A program made the position numbers and the translations under genes. 7,508 nt of DNA, taken from assembly GCA_903928955.1 (NCBI GenBank), contig CAIYTD010000175.1, forward strand, positions 1 to 7,508. The letters run 5' to 3'. The DNA comes from Oligoflexia bacterium. Its GTDB lineage: Bacteria > Bdellovibrionota > UBA1018. Below, in pieces: positions 1 to 5,336 of the stretch (the first letter of the stretch is position 1; the number at the start of each line of letters is the position of its first letter). The notes under the pieces were generated by a model. The model had not been told where the DNA came from. It did not search any database and saw only the letters and a program-made list of their open reading frames with translations.

Positions 1-1
1 A

Positions 2-235
2 GATATTCAATCAGCTTTAGAACTTAAAGCTGGAGAAACCATGTTGGGTGAAATTATAGAACGGTACTCGAATGGTAATTATAAAATTAGAGTAATGAAG
101 CGAGTCCACTATAAAAGAGGTATAGCTAGATTGGTGAGTGCTATTGGAATTGTTAAACCCACTGATATTAATGAGGAGACAGATGCGATTAATTCTAGTA
201 AAATCTACGAGTATCGAGTCGAAGTTTCGCATTAA
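2..235 (+). CDS. flgH: FlgH, flagellar L-ring protein, C-terminal part (5' end outside window)
   Basis: FlgH is the outer-membrane lipoprotein that forms the L-ring around the flagellar rod. The reading frame is open from the left edge and stops with TAA at 233-235, giving 77 visible residues. The segment SNGNYKIRVMKR (a short strand after an NGN turn), then SAIGIVKPTDI and SSKIYEYRVEV, matches the conserved FlgH C-terminus of the type NGNLxxxGxxxxxxNxxxxxxxxSGxVxPxDI...ADARIEY. The ATG at 41 is internal to the domain and is not a start. flgI follows directly, as expected of an flgA/flgH/flgI cluster. The signal peptide and lipobox are outside the window. The identity is fairly secure because of both motif pattern and position, although overall similarity to enteric FlgH is modest. 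Confidence 0.85.
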   Translation, partial: DIQSALELKAGETMLGEIIERYSNGNYKIRVMKRVHYKRGIARLVSAIGIVKPTDINEETDAINSSKIYEYRVEVSH

Positions 236-1259
236 TTTTTTGGAGACTGTAGCTAAATCTTTATTTTTTTTAGCAGTTATTTGTTTCGTCTCCACTCCTT
301 CTGAGGCTTCTCGATTAAAAGATATTGCTACAGTAAAGGGAGTAAGAGAGAATATTTTAATTGGATACGGAATTGTGGTAGGTTTAAAAGGCACGGGTGA
401 CTCTAGTACTGATATTACGGGCCAATCTTTATCGCGGCTATTTTCAAAGCTAGGACTTGATATTCAGAATAATGTAAACGTAAAATCAAAGAATGCTGCC
501 GCTGTAATCGTGACCGCTAAGTTACCTCCTTTTGCAAGAGTGGGTAGTTCCCTTGATGTTACGGTAAGTTCTATAGGAGATGCTGGAAGTTTGGAAGGTG
601 GAGTATTATTGGTGACTCCATTGAGGGCAGGAGATCAAAGTGTCTATGCAGTAGCACAAGGGCCTGTAAGTATTGGAAGTATTGCCGATGGTTCAACTAA
701 GAATTTTCCGACTGTGGGTAGAGTTGTTTCTGGGGCAACCATTGAAAAGGACTTAGATGGAAATTTTTCTGCCAAAAAAAACTTTAGATTGGCATTGCAT
801 CATCCAGATTTTACGACTGCTGCTCGTGTGAGTTCTGTTATTAATGGAGAGTTAGGGGGGAAGTTTGCTAGTGCTCGAGATAGTGGAACAATTGATATTG
901 TCGTGCCATTTCATTATGAGGGTAATTCTGTTGAGCTCTTGGCATTGTTAGAGAATATTAATGTTAATGTAGATTCGAGAGCGAAAGTAGTTTTGAACGA
1001 ACGTACAGGAACGGTAGTAATGGGAGAGCATATTCATATTGCTCCGGTTGCACTTGCTCAAGGTGATTTGGCGATTGAAGTTAAGGGCGATTCAAAAAAG
1101 ATTAAACTTGAGCATTTTGCTGAAATTAGATCAGGAGCTACAGTTTCCGATTTAGTGAGAGCGTTAAATACCCTAGGTGTTCAGCCAAAGGATTTAACTG
1201 CAATTTTTCAAACTCTTAAAAGTGTTGGAGCGCTCGAAGCAGATTTGGAGATGATGTAA
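183..1259 (+). CDS. flgI: FlgI, flagellar P-ring protein precursor
   Basis: FlgI is exported to the periplasm by Sec and assembles into the P-ring around the rod. The protein is 358 residues from the ATG at 183, close to the usual length of about 365. A hydrophobic signal segment (SLFFLAVICFV, about residues 26-36) ends in PSEA, with the mature protein probably beginning SRLKDIATVKG. Conserved family stretches follow: IGYGIVVGLKGTGDS, NVKSKNAAAVIVTAKLPPFA, SLDVTVSSIGDAGSLEGG, LLVTPLRAGD and YAVAQGP. The start is uncertain. ATG 183 has AGGAG at 174-178 but overlaps flgH by 53 bases and gives a long signal n-region. A TTG at 240 would give a normal 22-residue signal peptide but has no visible ribosome-binding site. 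A GTG at 138 also opens the frame and looks too early. A G6 run lies at 855-860. The product assignment is certain. Confidence 0.96.
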   Translation: MRLILVKSTSIESKFRINFLETVAKSLFFLAVICFVSTPSEASRLKDIATVKGVRENILIGYGIVVGLKGTGDSSTDITGQSLSRLFSKLGLDIQNNVNVKSKNAAAVIVTAKLPPFARVGSSLDVTVSSIGDAGSLEGGVLLVTPLRAGDQSVYAVAQGPVSIGSIADGSTKNFPTVGRVVSGATIEKDLDGNFSAKKNFRLALHHPDFTTAARVSSVINGELGGKFASARDSGTIDIVVPFHYEGNSVELLALLENINVNVDSRAKVVLNERTGTVVMGEHIHIAPVALAQGDLAIEVKGDSKKIKLEHFAEIRSGATVSDLVRALNTLGVQPKDLTAIFQTLKSVGALEADLEMM

Positions 1260-1260
1260 G

Positions 1261-1458
1261 GTGAACAGTTTGCAATGGAAGTGGCTCAAGGGTCCAAGCG
1301 TCATGGAGGATGCGCAAGACAGTATAATCCAGGAAACAAGACAGGAACAACAGCCTGCTAGGATGGTAGGTTTATTTCTTCTTGATTCAGTCAGATTCGG
1401 CATGGAAGCCGATGATTCGGACCTTGAGAGATTTCTGTTACAGGGGGGGGAGAGATGA
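1261..1458 (+). CDS. Small hypothetical protein between flgI and flgJ
   Basis: I do not recognise this 65-residue protein. It begins with GTG one base after the flgI stop, with GGAG at 1247-1250 as a possible ribosome-binding site, and it ends in TGA overlapping the flgJ ATG (ATGA, 1455-1458). That arrangement is typical of translationally coupled genes and is the main argument that it is translated. The protein is acidic and polar, with no signal peptide or membrane segment. Its middle (ARMVGLFLLDSVRF) is hydrophobic enough for one short helix. Without it, a gap of 195 bases would separate flgI from flgJ in an otherwise tight operon. The stop region contains a G8 run (1443-1450). G+C is about 46% by hand count over 1261-1440, slightly above the neighbours. 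It could instead be an untranslated regulatory leader of flgJ. Confidence 0.5.
   Translation: MNSLQWKWLKGPSVMEDAQDSIIQETRQEQQPARMVGLFLLDSVRFGMEADDSDLERFLLQGGER
1397..1412 (+). promoter_or_regulatory. Hairpin with GGA in the loop, upstream of flgJ (candidate CsrA site)
   Basis: TCGGC (1397-1401) pairs perfectly with GCCGA (1408-1412) around the six-base loop ATGGAA. A GGA in a hairpin loop is the core recognition element of CsrA. The hairpin lies within the small ORF, 42 bases before the flgJ start. The flgJ ribosome-binding region carries a second GGA (1449-1451), about 45 bases downstream, which is a spacing that one CsrA dimer could bridge. The function is inferred from shape only. Confidence 0.35.
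1443..1450 (+). repeat. G8 homopolymer at the small-ORF/flgJ junction
   Basis: Eight consecutive G residues end four bases before the flgJ ATG. They form the last glycine codons of the small ORF and, together with the following AGAG, the purine-rich ribosome-binding region of flgJ. The run is the longest G tract in the window. A gain of one G, or a -1 ribosomal slip, would take the small ORF out of its own stop and into the flgJ frame. Confidence 0.9.
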
Positions 1459-1862
1459 CGAAAATAGTAGGTGTTAATACGTCTCTTTCCCCTGCTTCTA
1501 GTCTAAGTGACCGGATGAGTTGGGGTGAAAATGCATTGTCAGCTCCATTGAGCTCTCAGCGAATGGTACCCATTGTGAATCGGGATCAAGTTAATCCAGA
1601 GATTCTTAGAGCAGCTGAAGGCATGGAAACTATGTTTTTGGATTATATGATGAAAGTAATGAGACAAACAGTTCCAAAGAATGATATGGATTTAGAGTCT
1701 CCGGCTACAGAGATTTATCGAAGCATGATGGATGCTGAATATGCCGAAAAAGCAGCTCATCATGGGGGAATTGGTTTAGCTGATCAGATCATTGCTTATC
1801 TCAGTACACAAGGTTATCATTTGCAAGAGGGGCATGAAGCCCCAAAGAAGGAGAAACCATGA
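1455..1862 (+). CDS. flgJ: FlgJ-type rod-binding protein (single-domain, no muramidase)
   Basis: The protein has 135 residues. Residues about 51-117 form the rod-binding domain found at the N-terminus of enteric FlgJ: AAEGMETMFLDYMMKVMRQT, then SPATEIYRSMMDAEYAEKAA, then GGIGLADQIIAYL. In enteric bacteria this domain acts as the rod scaffold/cap in the periplasm. The C-terminal peptidoglycan hydrolase domain of enteric FlgJ is absent, as in many non-gammaproteobacterial flagellar systems, so a separate enzyme must open the wall. The first 50 residues are low-complexity and variable. The start ATG overlaps the stop of the upstream small ORF (ATGA) and follows a G-rich ribosome-binding site. 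The stop overlaps the flgM start in the same way (ATGA, 1859-1862), so the three genes are probably coupled in translation. Confidence 0.92.
   Translation: MTKIVGVNTSLSPASSLSDRMSWGENALSAPLSSQRMVPIVNRDQVNPEILRAAEGMETMFLDYMMKVMRQTVPKNDMDLESPATEIYRSMMDAEYAEKAAHHGGIGLADQIIAYLSTQGYHLQEGHEAPKKEKP
1829..1843 (+). promoter_or_regulatory. GC-rich hairpin just upstream of the flgM ribosome-binding site
   Basis: GGGGC (1829-1833) and GCCCC (1839-1843) form a perfect five-pair G-C stem around the loop ATGAA, inside the last codons of flgJ. It ends four bases before the flgM Shine-Dalgarno AAGGAG (1848-1853). There is no T-run, so it is not a terminator. It could influence flgJ-to-flgM coupling. Function is inferred. 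Confidence 0.35.
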
Positions 1863-2200
1863 GGGTAAATCATCCAGGAACCAGTTCTCTACCAGGGAAT
1901 GAGGCTTCCTCTGTAAAACAAAGTGGCCGCCCAGTTCCTGCATCTGAGACTAAACGGGCTGAAAGAAGTTCGGTGCCTGATGTTGAAAAGAAAATGAGCC
2001 CAGGTGCGAATGCTGAGATTTCTCAAAAGAGCAGGGAGTTGGCTCTCGCTAAAAACGTTGCTACTGAAACTCCAGATATTAGAGAAGATAAGGTGGCTGA
2101 TCTGAAGAAGAAGATTTCTGAAGGTTCTTATCGAGTGGATTCAGAAGCGATCGCAGATCGCCTTGTAGATGATCATTTGAAGACCCCCGGTATCGGTTAG
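1859..2200 (+). CDS. flgM: FlgM, anti-sigma-28 factor
   Basis: FlgM binds the flagellar sigma factor FliA (sigma-28) and keeps it inactive until the hook is complete, when FlgM is exported through the flagellar channel. The protein has 113 residues. The conserved sigma-binding region is residues about 71-107: TPDIREDKVADLKKKISEG, then YRVDSEAIADRLVDDHL, the family pattern of a helix, a short G/S turn, Y-x-V/I-D and a second IA-x-x-L helix. The N-terminal 70 residues are rich in S, P, E and K and look disordered, as in other FlgM proteins. The start overlaps flgJ by four bases (ATGA) and has a good AAGGAG Shine-Dalgarno five bases upstream. A 100-base non-coding leader separates it from flgN. 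Confidence 0.93.
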   Translation: MRVNHPGTSSLPGNEASSVKQSGRPVPASETKRAERSSVPDVEKKMSPGANAEISQKSRELALAKNVATETPDIREDKVADLKKKISEGSYRVDSEAIADRLVDDHLKTPGIG

Positions 2201-2223
2201 TATGGAGTAGAATGATTTGAGTT

Positions 2224-2245
2224 TTCGAGAAAGATTCGAGGAAAT
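2224..2245 (+). repeat. Imperfect 11-base tandem repeat in the flgM-flgN gap
   Basis: TTCGAGAAAGA (2224-2234) is followed immediately by TTCGAGGAAAT (2235-2245), matching at 8 of 11 positions. The 11-base period is about one helical turn, so the repeat could be a protein-binding site, but it may be chance. I saw no convincing sigma-28, sigma-54 or sigma-70 promoter in the rest of the 2201-2300 gap. Confidence 0.4.
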
Positions 2246-2280
2246 TCAAATTTTAAAAAATAAGATGTGAGTAGCCTGGA

Positions 2281-2297
2281 GCAATCAGGAGGATTGC
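2281..2297 (+). promoter_or_regulatory. Hairpin presenting the flgN Shine-Dalgarno in its loop; candidate CsrA site
   Basis: GCAATC (2281-2286) and GATTGC (2292-2297) are perfect inverted repeats enclosing the five-base loop AGGAG. The loop, with the next G, is the Shine-Dalgarno (AGGAGG, 2287-2292) of flgN, whose ATG is at 2301. CsrA proteins bind A-x-GGA presented in short hairpin loops and block ribosome entry. The leader 2201-2300 holds five GGA triplets in all (2204, 2240, 2278, 2288, 2291), so a dimer could contact a second site. csrA lies in the same operon. The structure is seen directly; binding is inferred. Confidence 0.65.
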
Positions 2298-2300
2298 GAC

Positions 2301-2813
2301 ATGGAAAAACAATTAGTAAGTCTTTATCAAAATCTTCAAAAGCTAGCTGGTTTACATCGACAACTTTTGGATGTCGTTCGGTTGGAACGGCAATTCATTA
2401 TTCAAGCTCATTTGAATGAAATTCACAATGTTACAAATATGAAACAAGCACTTGTAGAGTCTGTTTATCAAGTTGAGTCTGAGCGTTTAAAATTGACTAG
2501 CGAATTGGCAATTTATTGGAAAAAACCTTTTTATGATTTGACGTTGTCTAATATTATTATTCATATTCAGGGAGTTGATCCTAAAGGAGCGGATCAGTTT
2601 CGCAGTACCTATAATTTGTTGACTATACTGATTCAGAGAATTACTGAACAGAATCAAGATAACCGTCTATTAATTGAAAAATCTTTAGAACACGTTCATG
2701 AAATGAAAAAAAATATTCTGGGTGAAGCGTGTCAAAAGTCAAGTCCTTATACTCACCAAGGACAACGGACCACAAATCAGGCAGTTTCTCGTATTATTTC
2801 TCAGGAGGCATAA
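2301..2813 (+). CDS. flgN: FlgN, export chaperone for FlgK and FlgL
   Basis: FlgN is a small cytoplasmic helical chaperone that protects the hook-filament junction proteins FlgK and FlgL and delivers them to the flagellar export apparatus. The protein is 170 residues, slightly longer than the usual 140-160. It has the family layout: a leucine-rich N-terminal helical hairpin (LVSLYQNLQKLAGLHRQLLD, residues about 5-24, then VRLERQFIIQAHLNEIHNVT) and a second long helix near residues 105-138 that would bind clients. There is no signal peptide. The sequence diverges from enteric FlgN, so the call rests on helix pattern, length and its place between flgM and flgK. The ATG at 2301 follows a strong AGGAGG held in a hairpin loop. 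It ends eight bases before flgK. The last 25 residues are polar and probably flexible. Confidence 0.85.
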   Translation: MEKQLVSLYQNLQKLAGLHRQLLDVVRLERQFIIQAHLNEIHNVTNMKQALVESVYQVESERLKLTSELAIYWKKPFYDLTLSNIIIHIQGVDPKGADQFRSTYNLLTILIQRITEQNQDNRLLIEKSLEHVHEMKKNILGEACQKSSPYTHQGQRTTNQAVSRIISQEA

Positions 2814-2818
2814 GAGAA
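2798..2818 (+). promoter_or_regulatory. Hairpin around the flgK ribosome-binding site, GGA in the loop
   Basis: TTCTC (2798-2802) can pair with GAGAA (2814-2818), leaving an 11-base loop that contains AGGAGG (2803-2808) and the flgN stop codon. The AGGAGG is the only strong Shine-Dalgarno for flgK (ATG 2822), though its 13-base spacer is long. It is a third candidate CsrA site in the operon, weaker than those at flgN and csrA because the stem is short and the loop large. Confidence 0.35.
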
Positions 2819-2821
2819 TAG

Positions 2822-4246
2822 ATGGGTATTCCAAATATACTAAATACTGGGAAATCAGGTTTGTTAGCTTCAAAACTAGCAATTGCAACTACTGGGCATA
2901 ATATTACAAATGCAAGTACTGAGGGCTATTCTCGTCAAAGAGTACAAACAACTACTGCCCCTCCTCAAGGAGGGGGATTTGGCCATAATGTTGTAGGAAC
3001 TGGAACTCAAGTTCTTCGGGTTGAAAGGATAAATGATGAATATATTGATAAGCAAATCCGAACCTCACAGCGAGATCTTTCTCATTTTGAAGAAAAAGAC
3101 CTTTCTCTTAGACAAATAGAAAATGTTTTCAATGAGATGGATGGAGATGGGCTAAATCGATTGGTATCAAAGTTTTTTAATGAATTTAGAATACTTTCAG
3201 ATGAGCCAGAAAGTGATGCAGTTCGGCAGGCAGTCCGGGAAGCCAGTCAATCTATGGTGAATGATTTTCATCGTTTGAGGTCCGAAGTAGTGGATATTGG
3301 TGGCCATATAGATGCTCGTATTGAAGGCTATACTGCTGAAGTAAATACTCTAGTTACTGAAATCACAAACTTGAATGAAAAAATAAGGATAATAGAGCCT
3401 ACTGGTGGGTCTCCAAATGATCTTTTAGATAAACGAGATTTAGCTCTCAAGAAATTATCTACTTTCCTAGATACTACTTCGCACTATGATAAGCAGAGAA
3501 ATGTTTGTGTTGATCTTCGGGGGGGTGGTCCTTTGATCTCGGGTTCCAGTCATGACGTCCTTACATTGGATCGTACGCCTGCTGATGAAGATGGAAAATT
3601 AGATGGATCGTATGACGTACAGTCAGGAGGAAAAATCTCTGGGCCTCTTACTCATCATATTAAGGGTGGCAAGTTGGGCGCGCTCATTGAAGTAAGGGAT
3701 AAGACTGTTACTACGATATTGAATAGGTTGGATGATATGGCATTTGCGATTACTGAGTCAGTAAATGGTATTCACATGCAAGGCGTTACTCTTGAAGGGT
3801 TGACGAATATTGCGTATTTTAAGCCTTTACTTAGTAAATCTAATGCTGCTGAATTAATGTCTTTGTCGACCGAAGTGAAAAATAATATAAATAATATTAC
3901 AACTGGCTTACTTCCTAACTCTCCGGGTGACAATAGGATAGCAATTGGGATATCGCAAATTCAAAATAAAAAAATTATGAACGAGGGTCATTCAACAATC
4001 GATGAATTTTATAACTCTATTGTCAGTGATGTTGGGGTAGCAACAGCGAAAAATAAGTTTTCAATGAATCAGGAGAAAGATATTGTAACTCAGTTGAATA
4101 AAATAAGAGATCAAATTTCAGGAGTTTCAATTGATGAAGAAACAACTGATCTCCTTCAGTTTCAACATGCATTTGACGCGTCAGCAAAAATAATTCAGAT
4201 TGCAGATGATTTACTGAAGACAGTTCTTTCATTGAAAAGGGATTGA
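2822..4246 (+). CDS. flgK: FlgK, hook-associated protein 1 (hook-filament junction)
   Basis: FlgK is exported by the flagellar type III apparatus and forms the first junction ring between hook and filament. The protein is 474 residues, toward the short end for the family (547 in E. coli). The N-terminal rod/hook-type domain has LNTGKSGLLASKLAIATTGH followed by NITNASTEGYSRQRV (residues about 28-41), the diagnostic N-I-x-N-x-x-T-x-G-Y-S-R-Q motif. The C-terminal helix (TDLLQFQHAFDASAKIIQIA, then DDLLKTVLSL, ending at 474) is the matching FlgK/FlgE-type coiled-coil end. The middle, about residues 180-330, is variable and surface-exposed in homologues. No signal peptide is expected or seen. The DNA contains a strong hairpin at 2958-2975 and a G7 run at 3519-3525 (coding RGGG). 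flgL follows after 12 bases. Confidence 0.96.
   Translation: MGIPNILNTGKSGLLASKLAIATTGHNITNASTEGYSRQRVQTTTAPPQGGGFGHNVVGTGTQVLRVERINDEYIDKQIRTSQRDLSHFEEKDLSLRQIENVFNEMDGDGLNRLVSKFFNEFRILSDEPESDAVRQAVREASQSMVNDFHRLRSEVVDIGGHIDARIEGYTAEVNTLVTEITNLNEKIRIIEPTGGSPNDLLDKRDLALKKLSTFLDTTSHYDKQRNVCVDLRGGGPLISGSSHDVLTLDRTPADEDGKLDGSYDVQSGGKISGPLTHHIKGGKLGALIEVRDKTVTTILNRLDDMAFAITESVNGIHMQGVTLEGLTNIAYFKPLLSKSNAAELMSLSTEVKNNINNITTGLLPNSPGDNRIAIGISQIQNKKIMNEGHSTIDEFYNSIVSDVGVATAKNKFSMNQEKDIVTQLNKIRDQISGVSIDEETTDLLQFQHAFDASAKIIQIADDLLKTVLSLKRD
2958..2975 (+). other. Strong intragenic hairpin near the 5' end of flgK
   Basis: CCCCTCC (2958-2964) and GGAGGGG (2969-2975) form a seven-pair stem of which six pairs are G-C, closed by the tetraloop TCAA, about 45 codons into flgK. 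It is the most stable-looking hairpin I found in the window and stands out in AT-rich DNA. No T-run follows, so it is not a simple terminator. It encodes part of TTTAPPQGGG and may simply reflect proline and glycine codons. Confidence 0.5.
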
Positions 4247-4258
4247 AGGGTTTTATAA

Positions 4259-5224
4259 ATGAGGGTAACTGAGAATACAAATTATGATGTTGTAAGAGAA
4301 AGTATCCGACGAGGTCGAGAAAAAATGCAGGAATTGCAGTATCAATCGACCACCCTTAAAAAATTGAATCAGCCTTCTGATGATCCTGTGGGAGCAGCTA
4401 AAGTTTTAGAAATGAGAACAGATAAATTGAATAATGATCAATATCAAGTAAATGCTAAGATTGCCGAAGCATTTCTCAATAATACGGACCACGCTATTTT
4501 TGAACTCTCTGAGATTGTTTTACGTGCTAAGGAAATTGCCATCAATCAATCCAGCGCTGCAAGCTCAAGTGAGGAGACGCGGCTAGGTGTCTCTGAAGAG
4601 GTGATTCAATTATTTAAGCAAGCAGTTGCTATTGGGAACTGTAGAGTTGGAGATCGGTATCTGTTTGGTGGTTATAAGACTCAGAAGCCTCCAGTAGGTC
4701 CTGAGGGATCTTTTTTAGGTGATGACGGTCAGATGATGTTAGAAATTGCAAATGATGTTTTCTTGTCGATGAATGTTCCTGGGAGCGATGTTTTTAACAC
4801 CTCGCCTCCACGCGGTGGGATCGATGGGGCAAGCGCCTACAGGGGGTCTGAGGCCCGTGATGACGGAGAGTTAGATGCGCTACCTGAAAATGTTAATCTT
4901 TTTGAAGAGCTTCAGCATTTTAGAATTGCTTTATTGACGGGTGATTTAGAGGGCGTCCGCAGTACATTGGAGCGTTTTGATCAAATTTACAGTAAATTAA
5001 TCGCGACTCGAGCAAAAATTGGTTCCAGGATGCAAGGTCTTCAGTCAACAAGTCAAGCCATAGAGCGTCATAATATCACGAATGCAATGCTGAGTTCTTC
5101 ACTGGAGGATGCTGATATGGCACAAGTAGTCAGTGATTTAGGGAAAGAAGAGACGGTGTTTAGAAGCTCTCTTGCCAGTTCAAAAAGGCTTATTCAACCT
5201 ACTCTACTGGACTTTTTAAAGTAA
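4259..5224 (+). CDS. flgL: FlgL, hook-associated protein 3 (hook-filament junction)
   Basis: FlgL forms the second junction ring, between FlgK and the flagellin filament, and is related to flagellin at both ends. The protein is 321 residues, near the E. coli length of 317. The N-terminal helix includes the family signature KKLNQPSDDPVGAAKVLEMR (residues about 34-53), and the mid region has NCRVGDRYLFGGYKT, the G-x-R/Y-L-F-G-G turn. The C-terminal helix reads SLEDADMAQVVSDLGKEE, then SSKRLIQPTLLDFL at the end, as in FlgL. No signal peptide is present because export is by the type III route. The ATG at 4259 has GAAGGG (4245-4250) eight bases upstream, and the gene follows flgK by 12 bases. The order flgN-flgK-flgL places the chaperone beside both clients. 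Confidence 0.95.
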   Translation: MRVTENTNYDVVRESIRRGREKMQELQYQSTTLKKLNQPSDDPVGAAKVLEMRTDKLNNDQYQVNAKIAEAFLNNTDHAIFELSEIVLRAKEIAINQSSAASSSEETRLGVSEEVIQLFKQAVAIGNCRVGDRYLFGGYKTQKPPVGPEGSFLGDDGQMMLEIANDVFLSMNVPGSDVFNTSPPRGGIDGASAYRGSEARDDGELDALPENVNLFEELQHFRIALLTGDLEGVRSTLERFDQIYSKLIATRAKIGSRMQGLQSTSQAIERHNITNAMLSSSLEDADMAQVVSDLGKEETVFRSSLASSKRLIQPTLLDFLK

Positions 5225-5322
5225 AATAACATGCAAAAACCATCACTCAGAGAGAAAGAAGTTGCAAGTAGCGGGGCGTTAGTCTAAACGTTCTTTCGGT
5301 AATGGAATACTTGCCTTATGTA

Positions 5323-5336
5323 AAGATGGAGATCTT
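5323..5336 (+). promoter_or_regulatory. Hairpin with the csrA Shine-Dalgarno as its loop; candidate CsrA autoregulatory site
   Basis: AAGAT (5323-5327) and ATCTT (5332-5336) are a perfect five-pair inverted repeat closed by the loop GGAG (5328-5331). The loop is the csrA Shine-Dalgarno, five bases before the ATG at 5337. CsrA represses its own translation in E. coli by binding GGA elements over its ribosome-binding site, and this has the required shape. A second GGA (5304-5306) lies 24 bases upstream. The rest of the 112-base flgL-csrA gap shows no convincing promoter or terminator. Confidence 0.6.

Noticed and set aside
17..394. Long reverse-strand open frame opposite flgH/flgI
   Set aside because: It is antisense to two clear flagellar genes and shows no family resemblance; it is a shadow frame, as are the reverse frames at 1194-1403, 4023-4280 and 5340-5733.
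4235..4254. AAAA/TTTT arms around the flgL ribosome-binding site
   Set aside because: The stem is only four A-T pairs with a 12-base loop; too weak to group with the flgN and csrA hairpins.
5231..5287. An 18-codon ORF starting with ATG in the flgL-csrA gap
   Set aside because: It has no ribosome-binding site, no recognisable sequence and a length expected by chance; the gap is better read as the csrA leader.
5262..5288. TTGCAA and TCTAAA as a possible sigma-70 promoter for csrA
   Set aside because: The spacing is 15 bases and the -10 match is poor; not better than chance in AT-rich DNA.
5304..5314. TGG...TTGC resembling a sigma-54 promoter before csrA
   Set aside because: Only seven bases separate GG and GC where ten are required.
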